DNA of 35,090 nt from an uncultured Chthonomonas sp. (GCA_903821495.1 CAIJLM010000263.1:1-35090); one strand, 5' to 3'. Positions 7,181 through 16,353 are shown, numbered from the stretch's first letter. Notes: generated from the letters alone by a model not told the origin. Program-made: numbers and translations.

Positions 7181-8383
7181 TCATACCTCCAAAGGAGGGT
7201 CGTTACGCATTCCTCCGAACACGTTGCGTAACCAGAGGTCGCCCAAAGTATACTCCTCTAGCCAGTGCGACAGGCTATCCGCGTCAAGGCGCGTGATACT
7301 ACTCTTTGCGCCGTCGTGTTCGCACACAAGGACATCCTCTGGCTCGAACATCGAAAGCAGTATATCCGAGTGCGTCGTCACAATAATCTGCGTGTGCGTT
7401 GATGCTTCCTTGAGCAGTTCCGCAATAACCAGTAGCATCTCCGGGTGCATCCCTATCTCCGGCTCTTCTATGCAGATAAGCGGGGGCGGGTTTGGCGAAA
7501 GCAGGATGACCAAGAGGCATAGAAAGCGAAGAGTGCCGTCTGAAATTCGCTGAATCGGAATCTGGCGTGGAGCGCCCGCTATCTCTTCACGCAGAAGGGC
7601 TGTTATCATACCTAATGAACTTACTATTTTTATGGCGCGGGTTCGCGGGAGTATTCGCTTTAGCGTGTTTTCAATTTTGTTAAAGGCATCAGGATTAAGA
7701 GCGTCAAGATGGTTCAGTATAATAGGCAAATTACGAGCGTCAGGGTCAAGGGCATTTTCGTTTTGCGCGTCTGCGCGTTGGGGGCGGCGAATGTTCTCGC
7801 TTAACCCGAATTGAGTGTCTAAGTGAACAAAGCGACTATAAAGAGAAGAGACAACCGCCAGCATAGTATAGTTTTGCGGGTCTTTCCGTTGGGTTAGGAT
7901 AGAACTTTGCGGGCTTACATCTTCTCGCAGTATTGTTTCTAGTTTGCCAAGTCTTTCGGAGTAGATAACGGGACTGCCATATTTATAGTCGTAGAGCGTC
8001 GTTACGCGGTCTGTCGGTTCGTCTGGAATCCATTCGATGATTTCATTGTATATCTCGGTTCGCGAGTTAGATACGCCAAACTCAATGTTATGCCGAAACG
8101 GGGAGTTCGAGGCGTTGCGATTGAACGTAGCCTCAACGGTGACGTTGCAATCGCCGCCATCCCCGTTATAGATCCAATCCTCCGTTCTCCCGTTACTGTT
8201 GAAGAAACTCCAAAAGTTGTTTGGAAGCGCATGAAGTAAATTAAAGGCTTGCAGGAAGTTGCTTTTGCCAGAACCATTCACCCCAATAAGGATGTTAAGC
8301 GCCCCCAATTTAACCTCTATATCCTCGTAGGATAAGAAGTTAGTCAACTTCAACTTTTCGATATAGTAATCAATTCCCGTCAT
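7181..8383 (-). CDS. ABC-type AAA ATPase (RecF/OLD-like), partner of TOPRIM-like protein
   Basis: A 400-residue ATPase of the AAA_15/AAA_21 type. It begins IEKLKLTNFLSYEDIEVKLG, the usual 'lxNF.sf.d' opening of RecF/SMC-like ATPases. Walker A GVNGSGKS is at 34-41, an ABC signature-like RISDGTLRF near 279-287, Walker B LICIEEPEIGMHPE near 302-315, and the H-loop TTHSD at about 338. The start at 8383 is preferred to 8425: it leaves 14 bases after the glycosidase stop, with an AGGA in that gap, and matches where the conserved core begins. The region between Walker A and signature is short, with no long coiled coil, unlike SMC proteins. Its partner gene follows after one base. Confidence 0.85.
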   Translation of the reverse strand: MTGIDYYIEKLKLTNFLSYEDIEVKLGALNILIGVNGSGKSNFLQAFNLLHALPNNFWSFFNSNGRTEDWIYNGDGGDCNVTVEATFNRNASNSPFRHNIEFGVSNSRTEIYNEIIEWIPDEPTDRVTTLYDYKYGSPVIYSERLGKLETILREDVSPQSSILTQRKDPQNYTMLAVVSSLYSRFVHLDTQFGLSENIRRPQRADAQNENALDPDARNLPIILNHLDALNPDAFNKIENTLKRILPRTRAIKIVSSLGMITALLREEIAGAPRQIPIQRISDGTLRFLCLLVILLSPNPPPLICIEEPEIGMHPEMLLVIAELLKEASTHTQIIVTTHSDILLSMFEPEDVLVCEHDGAKSSITRLDADSLSHWLEEYTLGDLWLRNVFGGMRNDPPLEV

Positions 8384-8397
8384 GTTGTGATTACGTC

Positions 8398-10449
8398 CTA
8401 TCCCATAAACTTCCAGGTCACGCACTCATAAGCCGACCGCCAGCCCGTCTCCGTAGCCAGCGCGTTGCCGCTACGCGAGCCATCCGCCGCTACTGAGACT
8501 TCCAGCGTGTGCCAGCGATACGCGCCCCGCTCGAAATCGAAGGTCTCGCCATCATCATCGTAGAGCGCGAACCTGCCCGGCGCATCGCCGTAGTGCCGAA
8601 CTTCCAGCGGAACGGCTACGCCCGTAGGCGGCGCATGGTCGCATTCGGGTTGTAGAGGTATGATACCCCCATTCCGCACAAAGACGGGAATTTTATCCAA
8701 GCCCGGATAGAGCCGATGCGTGGTTCCCCCCTCAAACCGTTCGCCCGTCTCGAAATCGAACCAGTCGCCCGTCGGGAGGTAGAGGTCGCGCCATGTCTCT
8801 CCCGCGAAAAGCGGAGCCACGAGTAGCGAATCCCCCAGATACCAGGCGTACTCTTCGTTTGCGAGGCGTGCCGCCTCTTCCGGCGAGGTAGCGGGGGTTT
8901 CGGAGAGCGTGAGGGCGCGAATAGGCGGTACGCCCTCAAAATAGTACTTCGCGAACGCAGAATAGAGGTAGGGCGTGAGCCGCATACGCAAACGCAGATA
9001 CTTGAGAATGATAGGCTCGACTTCGGGGAAAGACCAGGGCTTTACGCCATCCCACCAGGCGTTCAGTTTCGCCATTGCGGAGAAGCAGACCGTCTGCATA
9101 CGCCGAACCCACTCCTCCGCGCTATCCGCGTTTCGGACTTCAGGAGTCCACAGCAGCCCCGAATAGCCCGAATTGACGAGGGCGCGAATGAACTCGCGAT
9201 GGTCGTACAGGTCGGAGTAGAGGACGCTCGGAAGAGGCGAAGCGCCCGCATTGGAGGCGCGAATCAGCCCGTAAGTGCGTCGATTTCGCGCTTTGAAGAG
9301 GTCGAAAGTTATCTTTTGCAGGGCGAGACCGTATACCTGCCGCATCTGTTCGCCGTCCGCGCCCGATGGAAACGTCGCATGAGCGGGAAACATCCACGAG
9401 GCTCCCGTCAGTTCGCTTCCGTCGCACTCGTCGAGTTTGTAGCCCGAAACGCCAATCTGAACATGGTCGGTATCGTGCTGTTCCTTTAGAATCTCTTGGG
9501 CTTCGGGTAGAGTGAAGTCGGGCGCGATGCCGCCCCACACCGTATGCGAACCGGAGAGCGGCTCTAACTTGGGGTAGATACGGGCGGAGGGGTGAATGTA
9601 GCCATGCTCCCACAGGTTCACCTTGAAGCCGTTCTCGCCCATCTCAGAAACGAACTTCGCGGGGTTGGGGAATCTGTCCGCGCCCCACTCAAAGGTGCAG
9701 GGATAACTGTTGGTCTGCCAACCCGGCTCTAACCCGATAACGTCGCAGGGATAGCCGCGCTTGCGAAACTCCAACGCCTCTTCGAGCGCGAGTTTGTCCG
9801 TATGCTGAAAGTGAACCCGATGCCAGAAACCCAAGCCCCAACGCGGCGGCAACGCGCCCCCGCCAGAGTAGAGGTTATAACGCTGAACGACCTCAAGCAG
9901 GCTGTTACCCGCGAAGACAATCACCTCGAAGTCAGGACTGCCTACCACGATTTCAAGGCAGTGAGACAGGGGCGTGGCTTGCCAGTCGAAGTCGCGTCCT
10001 CTATCGCGGAGGGGGTTGGTAGGCGCTCCCTTACGGACTACGGAGCCGCAACAGAACGTGACTATTCGCGCCGTATTGACCAGTATGCCGTAGTTTTGGC
10101 TAGAGACGAGGAAGGGAACGGGGGCATGGCTCTCGCCGGTGTCTTGTCGGGGGTCGCTGTTGACGCGCAAATAGCGCGTCCGTCCGCGATGATTAACCTT
10201 GAAGAACTGCAGCCCAAGACCATGTAGACTCTCATCGGGGGTGATGGGAAGGCGCAGGACGGTGTTGCACCCTACCGTCTCAAGTTCGGGGGAGGCGAGA
10301 GAGGGGGGAAAGCCTACTTCGCCTAACGCATTTAGCGCTTCGATACGCGGCGGAAAATTGAGGAGGGAGAGCGGAGTCAAGGACTCCGGCTCTCCCGCTT
10401 GAAAACGCCACACTCCGGGCGCAAGAGACGACCACAGCGGCGTTTCCAT
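8398..10449 (-). CDS. Glycoside hydrolase family 31 enzyme
   Basis: A 683-residue GH31 protein with the family's order of parts: N-terminal beta-sandwich (about 1-195), (beta/alpha)8 barrel from RWGLGFWH, and C-terminal beta domains from LYLPTGDWFDFETGE. The nucleophile is D340 in SGYKLDECDG. The acid/base is probably D413 in VLYSDLYDHREF. GLGFWH near 205-210 and LVAPLF after the barrel are family landmarks. GH31 enzymes cleave alpha-glucosides, alpha-xylosides or, in some subgroups, alpha-galactosides. The segment GYSGLLWTPEVRNA after the acid/base differs from the 'G.PFWG.DIGG' of alpha-glucosidases, so the substrate is open. There is no signal peptide, suggesting action inside the cell. 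A strong AGGAGGAGG precedes the ATG. Confidence 0.92.
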   Translation of the reverse strand: METPLWSSLAPGVWRFQAGEPESLTPLSLLNFPPRIEALNALGEVGFPPSLASPELETVGCNTVLRLPITPDESLHGLGLQFFKVNHRGRTRYLRVNSDPRQDTGESHAPVPFLVSSQNYGILVNTARIVTFCCGSVVRKGAPTNPLRDRGRDFDWQATPLSHCLEIVVGSPDFEVIVFAGNSLLEVVQRYNLYSGGGALPPRWGLGFWHRVHFQHTDKLALEEALEFRKRGYPCDVIGLEPGWQTNSYPCTFEWGADRFPNPAKFVSEMGENGFKVNLWEHGYIHPSARIYPKLEPLSGSHTVWGGIAPDFTLPEAQEILKEQHDTDHVQIGVSGYKLDECDGSELTGASWMFPAHATFPSGADGEQMRQVYGLALQKITFDLFKARNRRTYGLIRASNAGASPLPSVLYSDLYDHREFIRALVNSGYSGLLWTPEVRNADSAEEWVRRMQTVCFSAMAKLNAWWDGVKPWSFPEVEPIILKYLRLRMRLTPYLYSAFAKYYFEGVPPIRALTLSETPATSPEEAARLANEEYAWYLGDSLLVAPLFAGETWRDLYLPTGDWFDFETGERFEGGTTHRLYPGLDKIPVFVRNGGIIPLQPECDHAPPTGVAVPLEVRHYGDAPGRFALYDDDGETFDFERGAYRWHTLEVSVAADGSRSGNALATETGWRSAYECVTWKFMG

Positions 10450-10504
10450 TCGATCCTCCTCCTAAAACAACGCGAGAAATGCTCCCCTATTCATGATGCC
10501 TACT

Positions 10505-10534
10505 CCCCTTTCTCCCGCTTGCGGGGGAAAGGGG
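10505..10534. repeat. GC-rich palindromic element A
   Basis: CCCCTTTC-T-CCCGC and GCGGG-G-GAAAGGGG form a 14-position stem with one G-T wobble and a minimal loop, followed by a G-rich tail (GGGGTTGGGGGATAGGGG-type). It lies between icd and the GH31 gene. No T-run follows on the minus strand, so it is not a canonical terminator. It resembles the dispersed 'CCCCTCTCCC...GGGAGAGGGG' palindromes found between genes in many bacteria, and two similar elements occur in this window. Confidence 0.5.
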
Positions 10535-10553
10535 TTGGGGGATAGGGGGCGAA

Positions 10554-11621
10554 CTAGCCTAGTTTTGCGATAATCGCGTCGGCGTACTGCGAAGTTCCGA
10601 CGGCGGTGGGGTCGTTCCTGTCCGCCTTCATGTCGTAGGTCACATCCTTGCCTTCGAGGATAACAGCGCCCACCGCTTTCTCAAGGTTGTCGGCGGCGGC
10701 GTTTTCGCCAAGGTAGCGAAGCATCAGCATACCGGACAGAATGAGCGCGGTGGGATTGACCCGGTTCTGACCTTTGTACTTAGGGGCGGAGCCGTGCGTA
10801 GGTTCAAAGAGGGCGATACCGTCGCCGATGTTCGCGCCGGGCGCGACTCCCAAGCCGCCTACGAGACCCGCGCACAGGTCGGAGAGAATATCGCCGTAGA
10901 GGTTCTCCATCAGAAGAACATCGTAGAGTTCGGGCTTCTGAACGAGTTGCATACACATATTGTCCACCAAAACCTCTTGATACTCAATGTCGGGGTAGTC
11001 GTTCGCTACCTCCTGCGCCATGCGATAGAAAAGCCCGTCGGTGTACTTCATGATGTTGGCTTTCGCGACGGCGGTCACTTTTTTGCGGTTATTCTGACGC
11101 GCATACTCGAAAGCGGCTTTCGCAATCTGACGGCTTCCCGTAATGGAGATAGGCTTCACCGAGATAGCCGAATCTTCGCGAATTTTGCCGCCCGACATAT
11201 CAATTACCTGCTTGGCTTCGGGGGTATGTACGTCCCACTCAACGCCGGCATAGAGGTCTTCCGTGTTCTCGCGAACAATCACGAGGTCAACATCGGTATA
11301 CTTCGAGCGAATACCGGGGTAGTACTTGCAGGGGCGAATACAGGCGTAGAGGTTGAGTTCTTTGCGGAGAGCCACGTTCACCGAGCGGAAACCGCCTCCG
11401 ATAGGGGTGGTGATGGGTCCCTTGAGCGCGACTTTGTTGTGTCGGATACTCTCCAACACAGAGGGAGGAAGGGGCGTCCCCGCAGTCTCCATGATGTCTA
11501 CGCCCGCCTCTTGAATATCCCAGTTAAACGCGACTCCCGTCGCTTCGAGGACGCGCTTCGCCGCCTCTACCAGTTCGGGACCCGTTCCGTCGCCACGAAT
11601 CAAGGTTACATTATGCGCCAA
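10554..11621 (-). CDS. icd: NAD-type isocitrate/isopropylmalate dehydrogenase family protein, probably isocitrate dehydrogenase
   Basis: A 355-residue beta-decarboxylating dehydrogenase. It opens [14 protein letters not shown], contains [18 protein letters not shown] (substrate Arg residues), [28 protein letters not shown] (catalytic Lys and Tyr region), [29 protein letters not shown] (metal Asp) and [41 protein letters not shown] is the isocitrate dehydrogenase version of the substrate loop, so it most likely makes 2-oxoglutarate from isocitrate; homoisocitrate or isopropylmalate is less likely. The short length is like NAD-dependent IDH3-type enzymes. The start is TTG at 11621 with AAGGAG eight bases upstream; the protein begins exactly where family members do. 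Confidence 0.9.
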   Translation of the reverse strand: MAHNVTLIRGDGTGPELVEAAKRVLEATGVAFNWDIQEAGVDIMETAGTPLPPSVLESIRHNKVALKGPITTPIGGGFRSVNVALRKELNLYACIRPCKYYPGIRSKYTDVDLVIVRENTEDLYAGVEWDVHTPEAKQVIDMSGGKIREDSAISVKPISITGSRQIAKAAFEYARQNNRKKVTAVAKANIMKYTDGLFYRMAQEVANDYPDIEYQEVLVDNMCMQLVQKPELYDVLLMENLYGDILSDLCAGLVGGLGVAPGANIGDGIALFEPTHGSAPKYKGQNRVNPTALILSGMLMLRYLGENAAADNLEKAVGAVILEGKDVTYDMKADRNDPTAVGTSQYADAIIAKLG

Positions 11622-11871
11622 TGAGTTATCTCCTTTGAAATGTTGTGCGTCTACGACGCTGAGTCAATCTTCAAGAACTATTTTGACACAAAATCCGCGT
11701 GTAAATTCAAAAAATCGCGGTTTTTCCTGCGACTTTACGCTTCCAATTTTGCGATAGGCGGTTATGGGAGAGGGAGAGAGCCGCTCGCTTCGCTAAATGG
11801 GAGAGAGAACTCTTGGTCAGAATCGCCTACTGTGTAGCGCGAGGGAAGTATCCCTTACGACCCCAAGTAGC
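11622..11871. other. Gap between icd and polA
   Basis: I see no convincing gene. On the minus strand the icd Shine-Dalgarno AAGGAG lies at about 11630-11635. The A/T-rich stretch at 11680-11725 probably holds the icd promoter, but no -35/-10 pair with good spacing stands out. A G/A-rich segment near 11765-11785 (GGGAGAGGGAGAGAG) might be a decayed copy of the palindromic elements seen elsewhere. Confidence 0.4.
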
Positions 11872-14592
11872 CTATAGCGGCTTCATGTCCGCCCAGTTCG
11901 CCCCCGCCTTCGCCTCCGTTTTGAGCCGCACCGTTATCTCCGGCGAAACCCCCTCCATAAGTCGCACAATTTGCGGCGTTATCTCCGCAAGGTAGCCCTC
12001 TTTCACCTCGAAGAGCAGTTCGTCATGCACCTGCAAAATCATCACGCAGTCCGTAATTTTCTCTCGCTTGAGGAAGTCGTGGACGGCTATCATCGCCAGT
12101 TTCATAATGTCGGCGGCGGTTCCTTGAATGGGCATATTGACGCAGGCGCGCTCCGCGAACTGCCGCATACTGAAGTTTGCGCTATCCAGTTCGGGGAAGT
12201 AGCGTCGCCGCCCCATCAGCGTCTGCACGTACTTCTGTTCGTGCGCGAGGGCTTTCGTCTGTTCGATATACTGCTTCACGCTCGGCATACGCTCGAAGTA
12301 GTCGGTTATCCATGCGTTCGCGGTCTGAACATCTACGCCCAGCGTCTGCGCGAGACTAAAGCCGCCCTGCCCGTACAGCACTGCAAAGTTGATGGTCTTC
12401 GCTTGCCGCCTCATGTCCGAAGTGACCTCCGCGAGAGGCGCGCCGAACACCCGTGAAGCCGTCGCCGCATGGATGTCTTCGTCCTGCTTGAAGGCTTCCA
12501 CGAGAGTGGGGTCTTGCGCGATGTGCGCGAGTAGGCGGAGTTCTATCTGCGAGTAGTCGCAGGAGAGCAGAATTTTGCCTTTGGGGGCGGTGAAGGCGCG
12601 GCGAATTTCACGCCCTACTTCGGAGCGCACGGGGATATTCTGCACGTTCGGCTCGGTAGAACTGAGCCGCCCTGTACTTGCCACCGTCTGGTTGAGAGAG
12701 GTGTGTATGCGCCCTGTGACGGGGTTGCGAAGTTTGGGGAGCGCGTCGGCGTAGGTGGATTTGAGTTTGGAGATTTCTCGGTATTCGAGTATCTTTCGCG
12801 CTATCTCATGCTCTCCCGCCAACTGCTCTAGCAAATCCGCGCCCGTCGAGTAGCCCGTGCGTATCTTCTTACCAGTGGGGAGTTGCATCTTCTCAAAGAG
12901 GACAACCTGCAACTGTTTCGGCGAGTTGAGGTTAAATATCTCTCCTGCGAGTTGGTAGACGTGTTGGGCTATCTGTTCGCTCTCTCCCGCCATGCGCGTA
13001 GAGAGTTGCACGAGGTAGTCCATATCCACATAGATTCCCGCCTCCTCAATCGAAGCCAGCGTGGGAACAAGGGGCATATCCACCCGCTCCATAACCTCCG
13101 ACATTTCGAGTTCTTTGAGTTCCGCCTTCATAGGCTCCACCAGCGCGAATATCAGCGCGGCGCGCTTACCGAGCGTTTCAGGCGTGGGTATGGCGACGAC
13201 TTCGAGCGGCACGCCGAGATAGTCGTTGGCGAGGTCGGGGAGAGAGAAGGCGGAGCGCCCCGCCTTGATGAGAAAGCCCGCTATCTCCGTATCAAATACG
13301 AAGGGGGAAACATCAATTCCAGCGCGTTCCAGCAGAATTTCGAGGTATTTGGAGGAGTGCCCTGCCTTCAGAATCGCGGGGTCTTCTAGCATGGAACGAA
13401 CGGCGTTCACACTCGGACGAAACTCCTCGCTCTTCTCCTCGTCAAAGTCGAACAGTCCGCCAATGCTTTCGCTTGCAGGGGCGGAGGTGTCTAGCGGGAG
13501 GTAGTAGGCTTTTTCGTTGGACGCGGAGAAGGCGATTCCGTGCAGAACGCCCTGCATGGCGCTTCCGTCGGCGTGGGGCAGTATCGCTACCTTTTTCGCC
13601 GCAATAACCTCATTCAGCGCGTTGTCTAGCGCGTCTTGCGAGGCGACTATCTCTACTGTCGGGGCGAACTGCGCGGTCAAGGATTGGGAGGACTGTGCGT
13701 TCAACTCCTCTTCGGGCAGAGGAATGCGGCGCAGGAGGCTACGGAATTCGAGGTCTAGGAAGAAGTCGCGTAGCCCGCGCCACGTTTCGGCGGTGGGCGC
13801 GTAGGGTTCGATGTCGTGGTCGAATGGCACATTTATTTCGATGGTGGCGAGACGCTTGGAGGCGCGGGCTTGCTCTTGATTCTCCCTCAGCGATTTTTGC
13901 GCTTTGGGAGGCGTAACCTCATCCAGTTTCTCTATTAACTCCTCAACAGAGTTCCATTTCTGGAGGAGAGCGGTTGCCGTCTTTTCGCCAACGCCAGGAA
14001 CGCCGGGGATGTTGTCGGAGGTGTCTCCTACCAGCGCCTTCCAGTCGGCTATCTGCGAAGGGGTGATTCCGTATCGCTCCACAACGGCGGCGGGGTCGTA
14101 GATTTTAATGTCGGTCACGCCGCGCTGAGTCATTAAAACGTGAACATGGTCGGTCACGAGTTGGAGTTGGTCGGAGTCTCCTGTAAAAATCCCGACTTCG
14201 TAGCCTTTCTCCGCGCCGCGCCGTGCGAGAGTGCCTATCAGGTCGTCGGCTTCGTACCCCGCCATCTCCGCCGAAGCGATACCAAACGCCGCGATAAGGT
14301 CTCTCGCAACGGGCATCTGTAGTTTGAGGTCGGAGGGAGTTTCAGGGCGGTGCGCTTTGTACGCCTCGTACTCCTGACTGCGGAGAGTGGGCGCGTGCGC
14401 GTCCCAACAGACGACCATAGCGGTAGGAGTTTCGGCGCTGAGGACGGTGAAAATCATGTTCGCGAAGCCGTAGAGCGCCCCCGTAGGGCGGTTGTCGCGT
14501 GTGGTAAGCGGGCGACCTCCAAAGAAAGCGCGGAAGAGTAGACTGTAGGCATCTATGAGAACCAAACGCTTGCGGGGCTGTTCATCCGCCAT
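11872..14592 (-). CDS. polA: DNA polymerase I with vestigial proofreading domain
   Basis: A 906-residue family A polymerase for gap filling, Okazaki fragment processing and repair. The N-terminal 5' nuclease (about 1-290) begins LVLIDAYSLLFRAFFG and includes YEADDLIGTLA and GDTSDNIPGVPGVGEKTA. The polymerase domain has motif A LLSCDYSQIELR (near 679), the O-helix RRQAKTINFAVLYGQG (near 727) and motif C QVHDELLFEV (near 855). The middle 3'-5' exonuclease-like domain lacks the catalytic acidic residues: the expected DxE strand reads VAILPHADG, and the ExoII region reads GHSSKYLEIL. Proofreading is therefore probably lost, as in Taq and Bacillus Pol I. The ATG is preceded by AAAGGAG about 11 bases upstream. 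It stands alone between two gaps. Confidence 0.96.
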   Translation of the reverse strand: MADEQPRKRLVLIDAYSLLFRAFFGGRPLTTRDNRPTGALYGFANMIFTVLSAETPTAMVVCWDAHAPTLRSQEYEAYKAHRPETPSDLKLQMPVARDLIAAFGIASAEMAGYEADDLIGTLARRGAEKGYEVGIFTGDSDQLQLVTDHVHVLMTQRGVTDIKIYDPAAVVERYGITPSQIADWKALVGDTSDNIPGVPGVGEKTATALLQKWNSVEELIEKLDEVTPPKAQKSLRENQEQARASKRLATIEINVPFDHDIEPYAPTAETWRGLRDFFLDLEFRSLLRRIPLPEEELNAQSSQSLTAQFAPTVEIVASQDALDNALNEVIAAKKVAILPHADGSAMQGVLHGIAFSASNEKAYYLPLDTSAPASESIGGLFDFDEEKSEEFRPSVNAVRSMLEDPAILKAGHSSKYLEILLERAGIDVSPFVFDTEIAGFLIKAGRSAFSLPDLANDYLGVPLEVVAIPTPETLGKRAALIFALVEPMKAELKELEMSEVMERVDMPLVPTLASIEEAGIYVDMDYLVQLSTRMAGESEQIAQHVYQLAGEIFNLNSPKQLQVVLFEKMQLPTGKKIRTGYSTGADLLEQLAGEHEIARKILEYREISKLKSTYADALPKLRNPVTGRIHTSLNQTVASTGRLSSTEPNVQNIPVRSEVGREIRRAFTAPKGKILLSCDYSQIELRLLAHIAQDPTLVEAFKQDEDIHAATASRVFGAPLAEVTSDMRRQAKTINFAVLYGQGGFSLAQTLGVDVQTANAWITDYFERMPSVKQYIEQTKALAHEQKYVQTLMGRRRYFPELDSANFSMRQFAERACVNMPIQGTAADIMKLAMIAVHDFLKREKITDCVMILQVHDELLFEVKEGYLAEITPQIVRLMEGVSPEITVRLKTEAKAGANWADMKPL

Positions 14593-14645
14593 ATTGAAGG
14601 AAACTCCTTTGGAAAATTGAACGTCTCTCTTAGCCCCTCTCTAAT

Positions 14646-14675
14646 AAGTCCCTCCCCAAAAACGGAGAGGGACTT
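14646..14675. repeat. GC-rich palindromic element B
   Basis: AAGTCCCTC at 14646-14654 pairs with GAGGGACTT at 14667-14675; the stem continues by two more pairs around one mismatch to a six-base loop (AAAAAC). It lies in the 147-base gap downstream of the TPR/membrane gene and upstream of polA. No U-tract follows, so termination would be weak. Same general design as the palindromes at 10505 and 30924. Confidence 0.5.
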
Positions 14676-14739
14676 GCTAAAGAGAAGGTTCCCCAATCCC
14701 ATCTCGCTACAAGAGGCTCTGCGGGATAGGTTTTACCCT

Positions 14740-16143
14740 CTAACTATTTGCAAGCGTAACCGCGGTCATCAGCGTGCGTACCCAACAGACAAGGAACCCG
14801 ATACCGCCTATCAAATACGCCACAAAGCCTAGCCCCGCAAAAATGCCCGCACGCGACACCAGCCCTAGAAATGCCACGAGGAGACCGCCTAGTAGCAGAT
14901 AGCCGCTAATTTTGAACGTGTTCACTGCGCCCTGCGCTTGCGACTCAGCCAGTTGGTTATTCACCCCTACAGCAATCTGCCTAAAACCCGCACAGATGCA
15001 GTACAGCGCCCCGAAGTAGAGGCAAACCGCCACAATGCCAAAAATCACAACTCCCGCCACAACTCCCGCCGCCGCTCCTCCCATTACCGCCATCTGTTCC
15101 GGTGTTAGGTCTTGCGAACTAGCGCCGCTCATGGGCTGACCTGTAGGGCTAATTAAGCCCGCATTACGGTTGCGTTGTCGCGGAGATACCCCTGATGACG
15201 CTCCGAAGGGGTTGTTCCGCCCTGTGGTCGTAGTGAAGCCCGGCGACTGCGCTAGAGGGTTAGGCTGTTGTGATGAGAAGAGCAGACCAAAGGTAGAGAG
15301 AAGCGTCCAAGCCGACATCGCCAAAGCCACAAACGCAATGGTCTTTACTTTAGTCGCCCGCCACACCAGAACCATTCCTACAGCCATCGTTGCGAGTGCA
15401 ACCCAAGCGAAGAGGTTTAACAAGCGCATACTACCTATGGCGGACATCATCGCTTCCGGTTTTCCAGAGGATATCGCTCCCATGACAGACGAAAACATCC
15501 AAACGATACTCACAATGATGATGGCAATGTAGGCGTACCCGCCGTAGCCGTACATCAGTAGCCCCTTGCGGTTTTTCTCCATGTCCACATCCATACTGGG
15601 GTAGGGATAGGGAGACTGATGGGCGTTGTAAGCCGCTGGTTGGGGCGCTTGAGCGTACCCCTGTTGCGGAGGCGCATAGGGACTGGGCGAGCCTAAGCCC
15701 TGTTGCGGATTGATAGGCGTGTACTGCGGGGGCTGATAGGAGGGAGCCTGTTGCGGAGAGATAACCTGCGTGGGAACCTGCGCCTGCGAGGCATCCTGCG
15801 GAGGGCGAAGGGCATTTAACGCCTGTTGCGCCTGCGGGTACTCCGGCTGAAGCATGAGGGCTTGCTCGAAAGCGGTAGCCGCTTCGTTCGCCCAACCCGC
15901 CTTTTGAAGCGCAATACCGAGATTGAAACGCGCCTGCGCGTTGGACGGCTGTAGGTGTACCGACTGCGTAAGGATGGTCACAGCGTCGTTGGCGCGGTTC
16001 GCCTGAGCGTAGGCGGCTCCAAGATAGAGGTGCGCGTTAAAGTCGTTAGCGTCGTTCTGAATCGCCTGTTCCAAAAGAGGTATCGCGGCGTTTGCATCGC
16101 CCCGCTTCAATGCTTCCAAACCCTGGTCGCTTTCCGTAGACAT
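14740..16143 (-). CDS. TPR protein with Pro/Gln-rich linker and multi-pass membrane domain
   Basis: The start at 16143 (MSTESDQ) is preferred over an upstream ATG at 16176, which has no ribosome binding site; AGGGG lies about eight bases before 16143. The 467-residue protein has three parts. First come about three tetratricopeptide repeats (residues 3-110, e.g. NAHLYLGAAYAQANRANDAVTIL and ARFNLGIALQKAGWANEAATAF). Next is a low-complexity Pro/Gln/Tyr linker (about 110-185). Last come five or six hydrophobic segments starting YAYIAIIIVSIVWMF and ending LIGGIGFLVCWV, with a long Asn/Ser/Gly-rich loop between the third and fourth. I do not recognise a function. A cytoplasmic TPR scaffold anchored to the inner membrane is the likely topology. 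Confidence 0.8.
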   Translation of the reverse strand: MSTESDQGLEALKRGDANAAIPLLEQAIQNDANDFNAHLYLGAAYAQANRANDAVTILTQSVHLQPSNAQARFNLGIALQKAGWANEAATAFEQALMLQPEYPQAQQALNALRPPQDASQAQVPTQVISPQQAPSYQPPQYTPINPQQGLGSPSPYAPPQQGYAQAPQPAAYNAHQSPYPYPSMDVDMEKNRKGLLMYGYGGYAYIAIIIVSIVWMFSSVMGAISSGKPEAMMSAIGSMRLLNLFAWVALATMAVGMVLVWRATKVKTIAFVALAMSAWTLLSTFGLLFSSQQPNPLAQSPGFTTTTGRNNPFGASSGVSPRQRNRNAGLISPTGQPMSGASSQDLTPEQMAVMGGAAAGVVAGVVIFGIVAVCLYFGALYCICAGFRQIAVGVNNQLAESQAQGAVNTFKISGYLLLGGLLVAFLGLVSRAGIFAGLGFVAYLIGGIGFLVCWVRTLMTAVTLANS

Positions 16144-16176
16144 AGTGCCCCTGCCTTTCCAAAAGATGTGTCGCAT

Positions 16177-16353
16177 GATAAAATGACTGACTTACGTTAC
16201 GCAGATAGAGCAGACCTGACCCGCATCCCAAAACAGGAGCGGCGGACTAGCGCGTAACGCGAGTTACTATTTTTGTATTCGCTTTGCAGAGAGATAACTC
16301 CTTCTTGCCGTGTAAAAAAGGTACAATAGATACCAGATACCTAAAAATTTAGC
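16177..16353. promoter_or_regulatory. Divergent upstream region of the TPR/membrane gene and purH leader
   Basis: This A/T-richer gap must hold promoters for both directions. A TACAAT at 16322-16327 could be the -10 of the purH transcript, giving an RNA start near 16334 just ahead of the aptamer, but no good -35 lies at the right distance. A small palindrome CTAAAAATTTAG lies at 16341-16352. No gene is seen here. Confidence 0.35.

Noticed and set aside
10505-10534. Hairpin as an intrinsic terminator for icd
   Set aside because: The stem is strong but no U-tract follows on the minus strand; I kept it as a palindromic repeat.
10794-11624. 276-codon plus-strand frame opposite icd
   Set aside because: It is a mirror of a highly conserved enzyme gene, with no ribosome binding site and no recognisable motif; GC-rich coding often leaves such open antisense frames.
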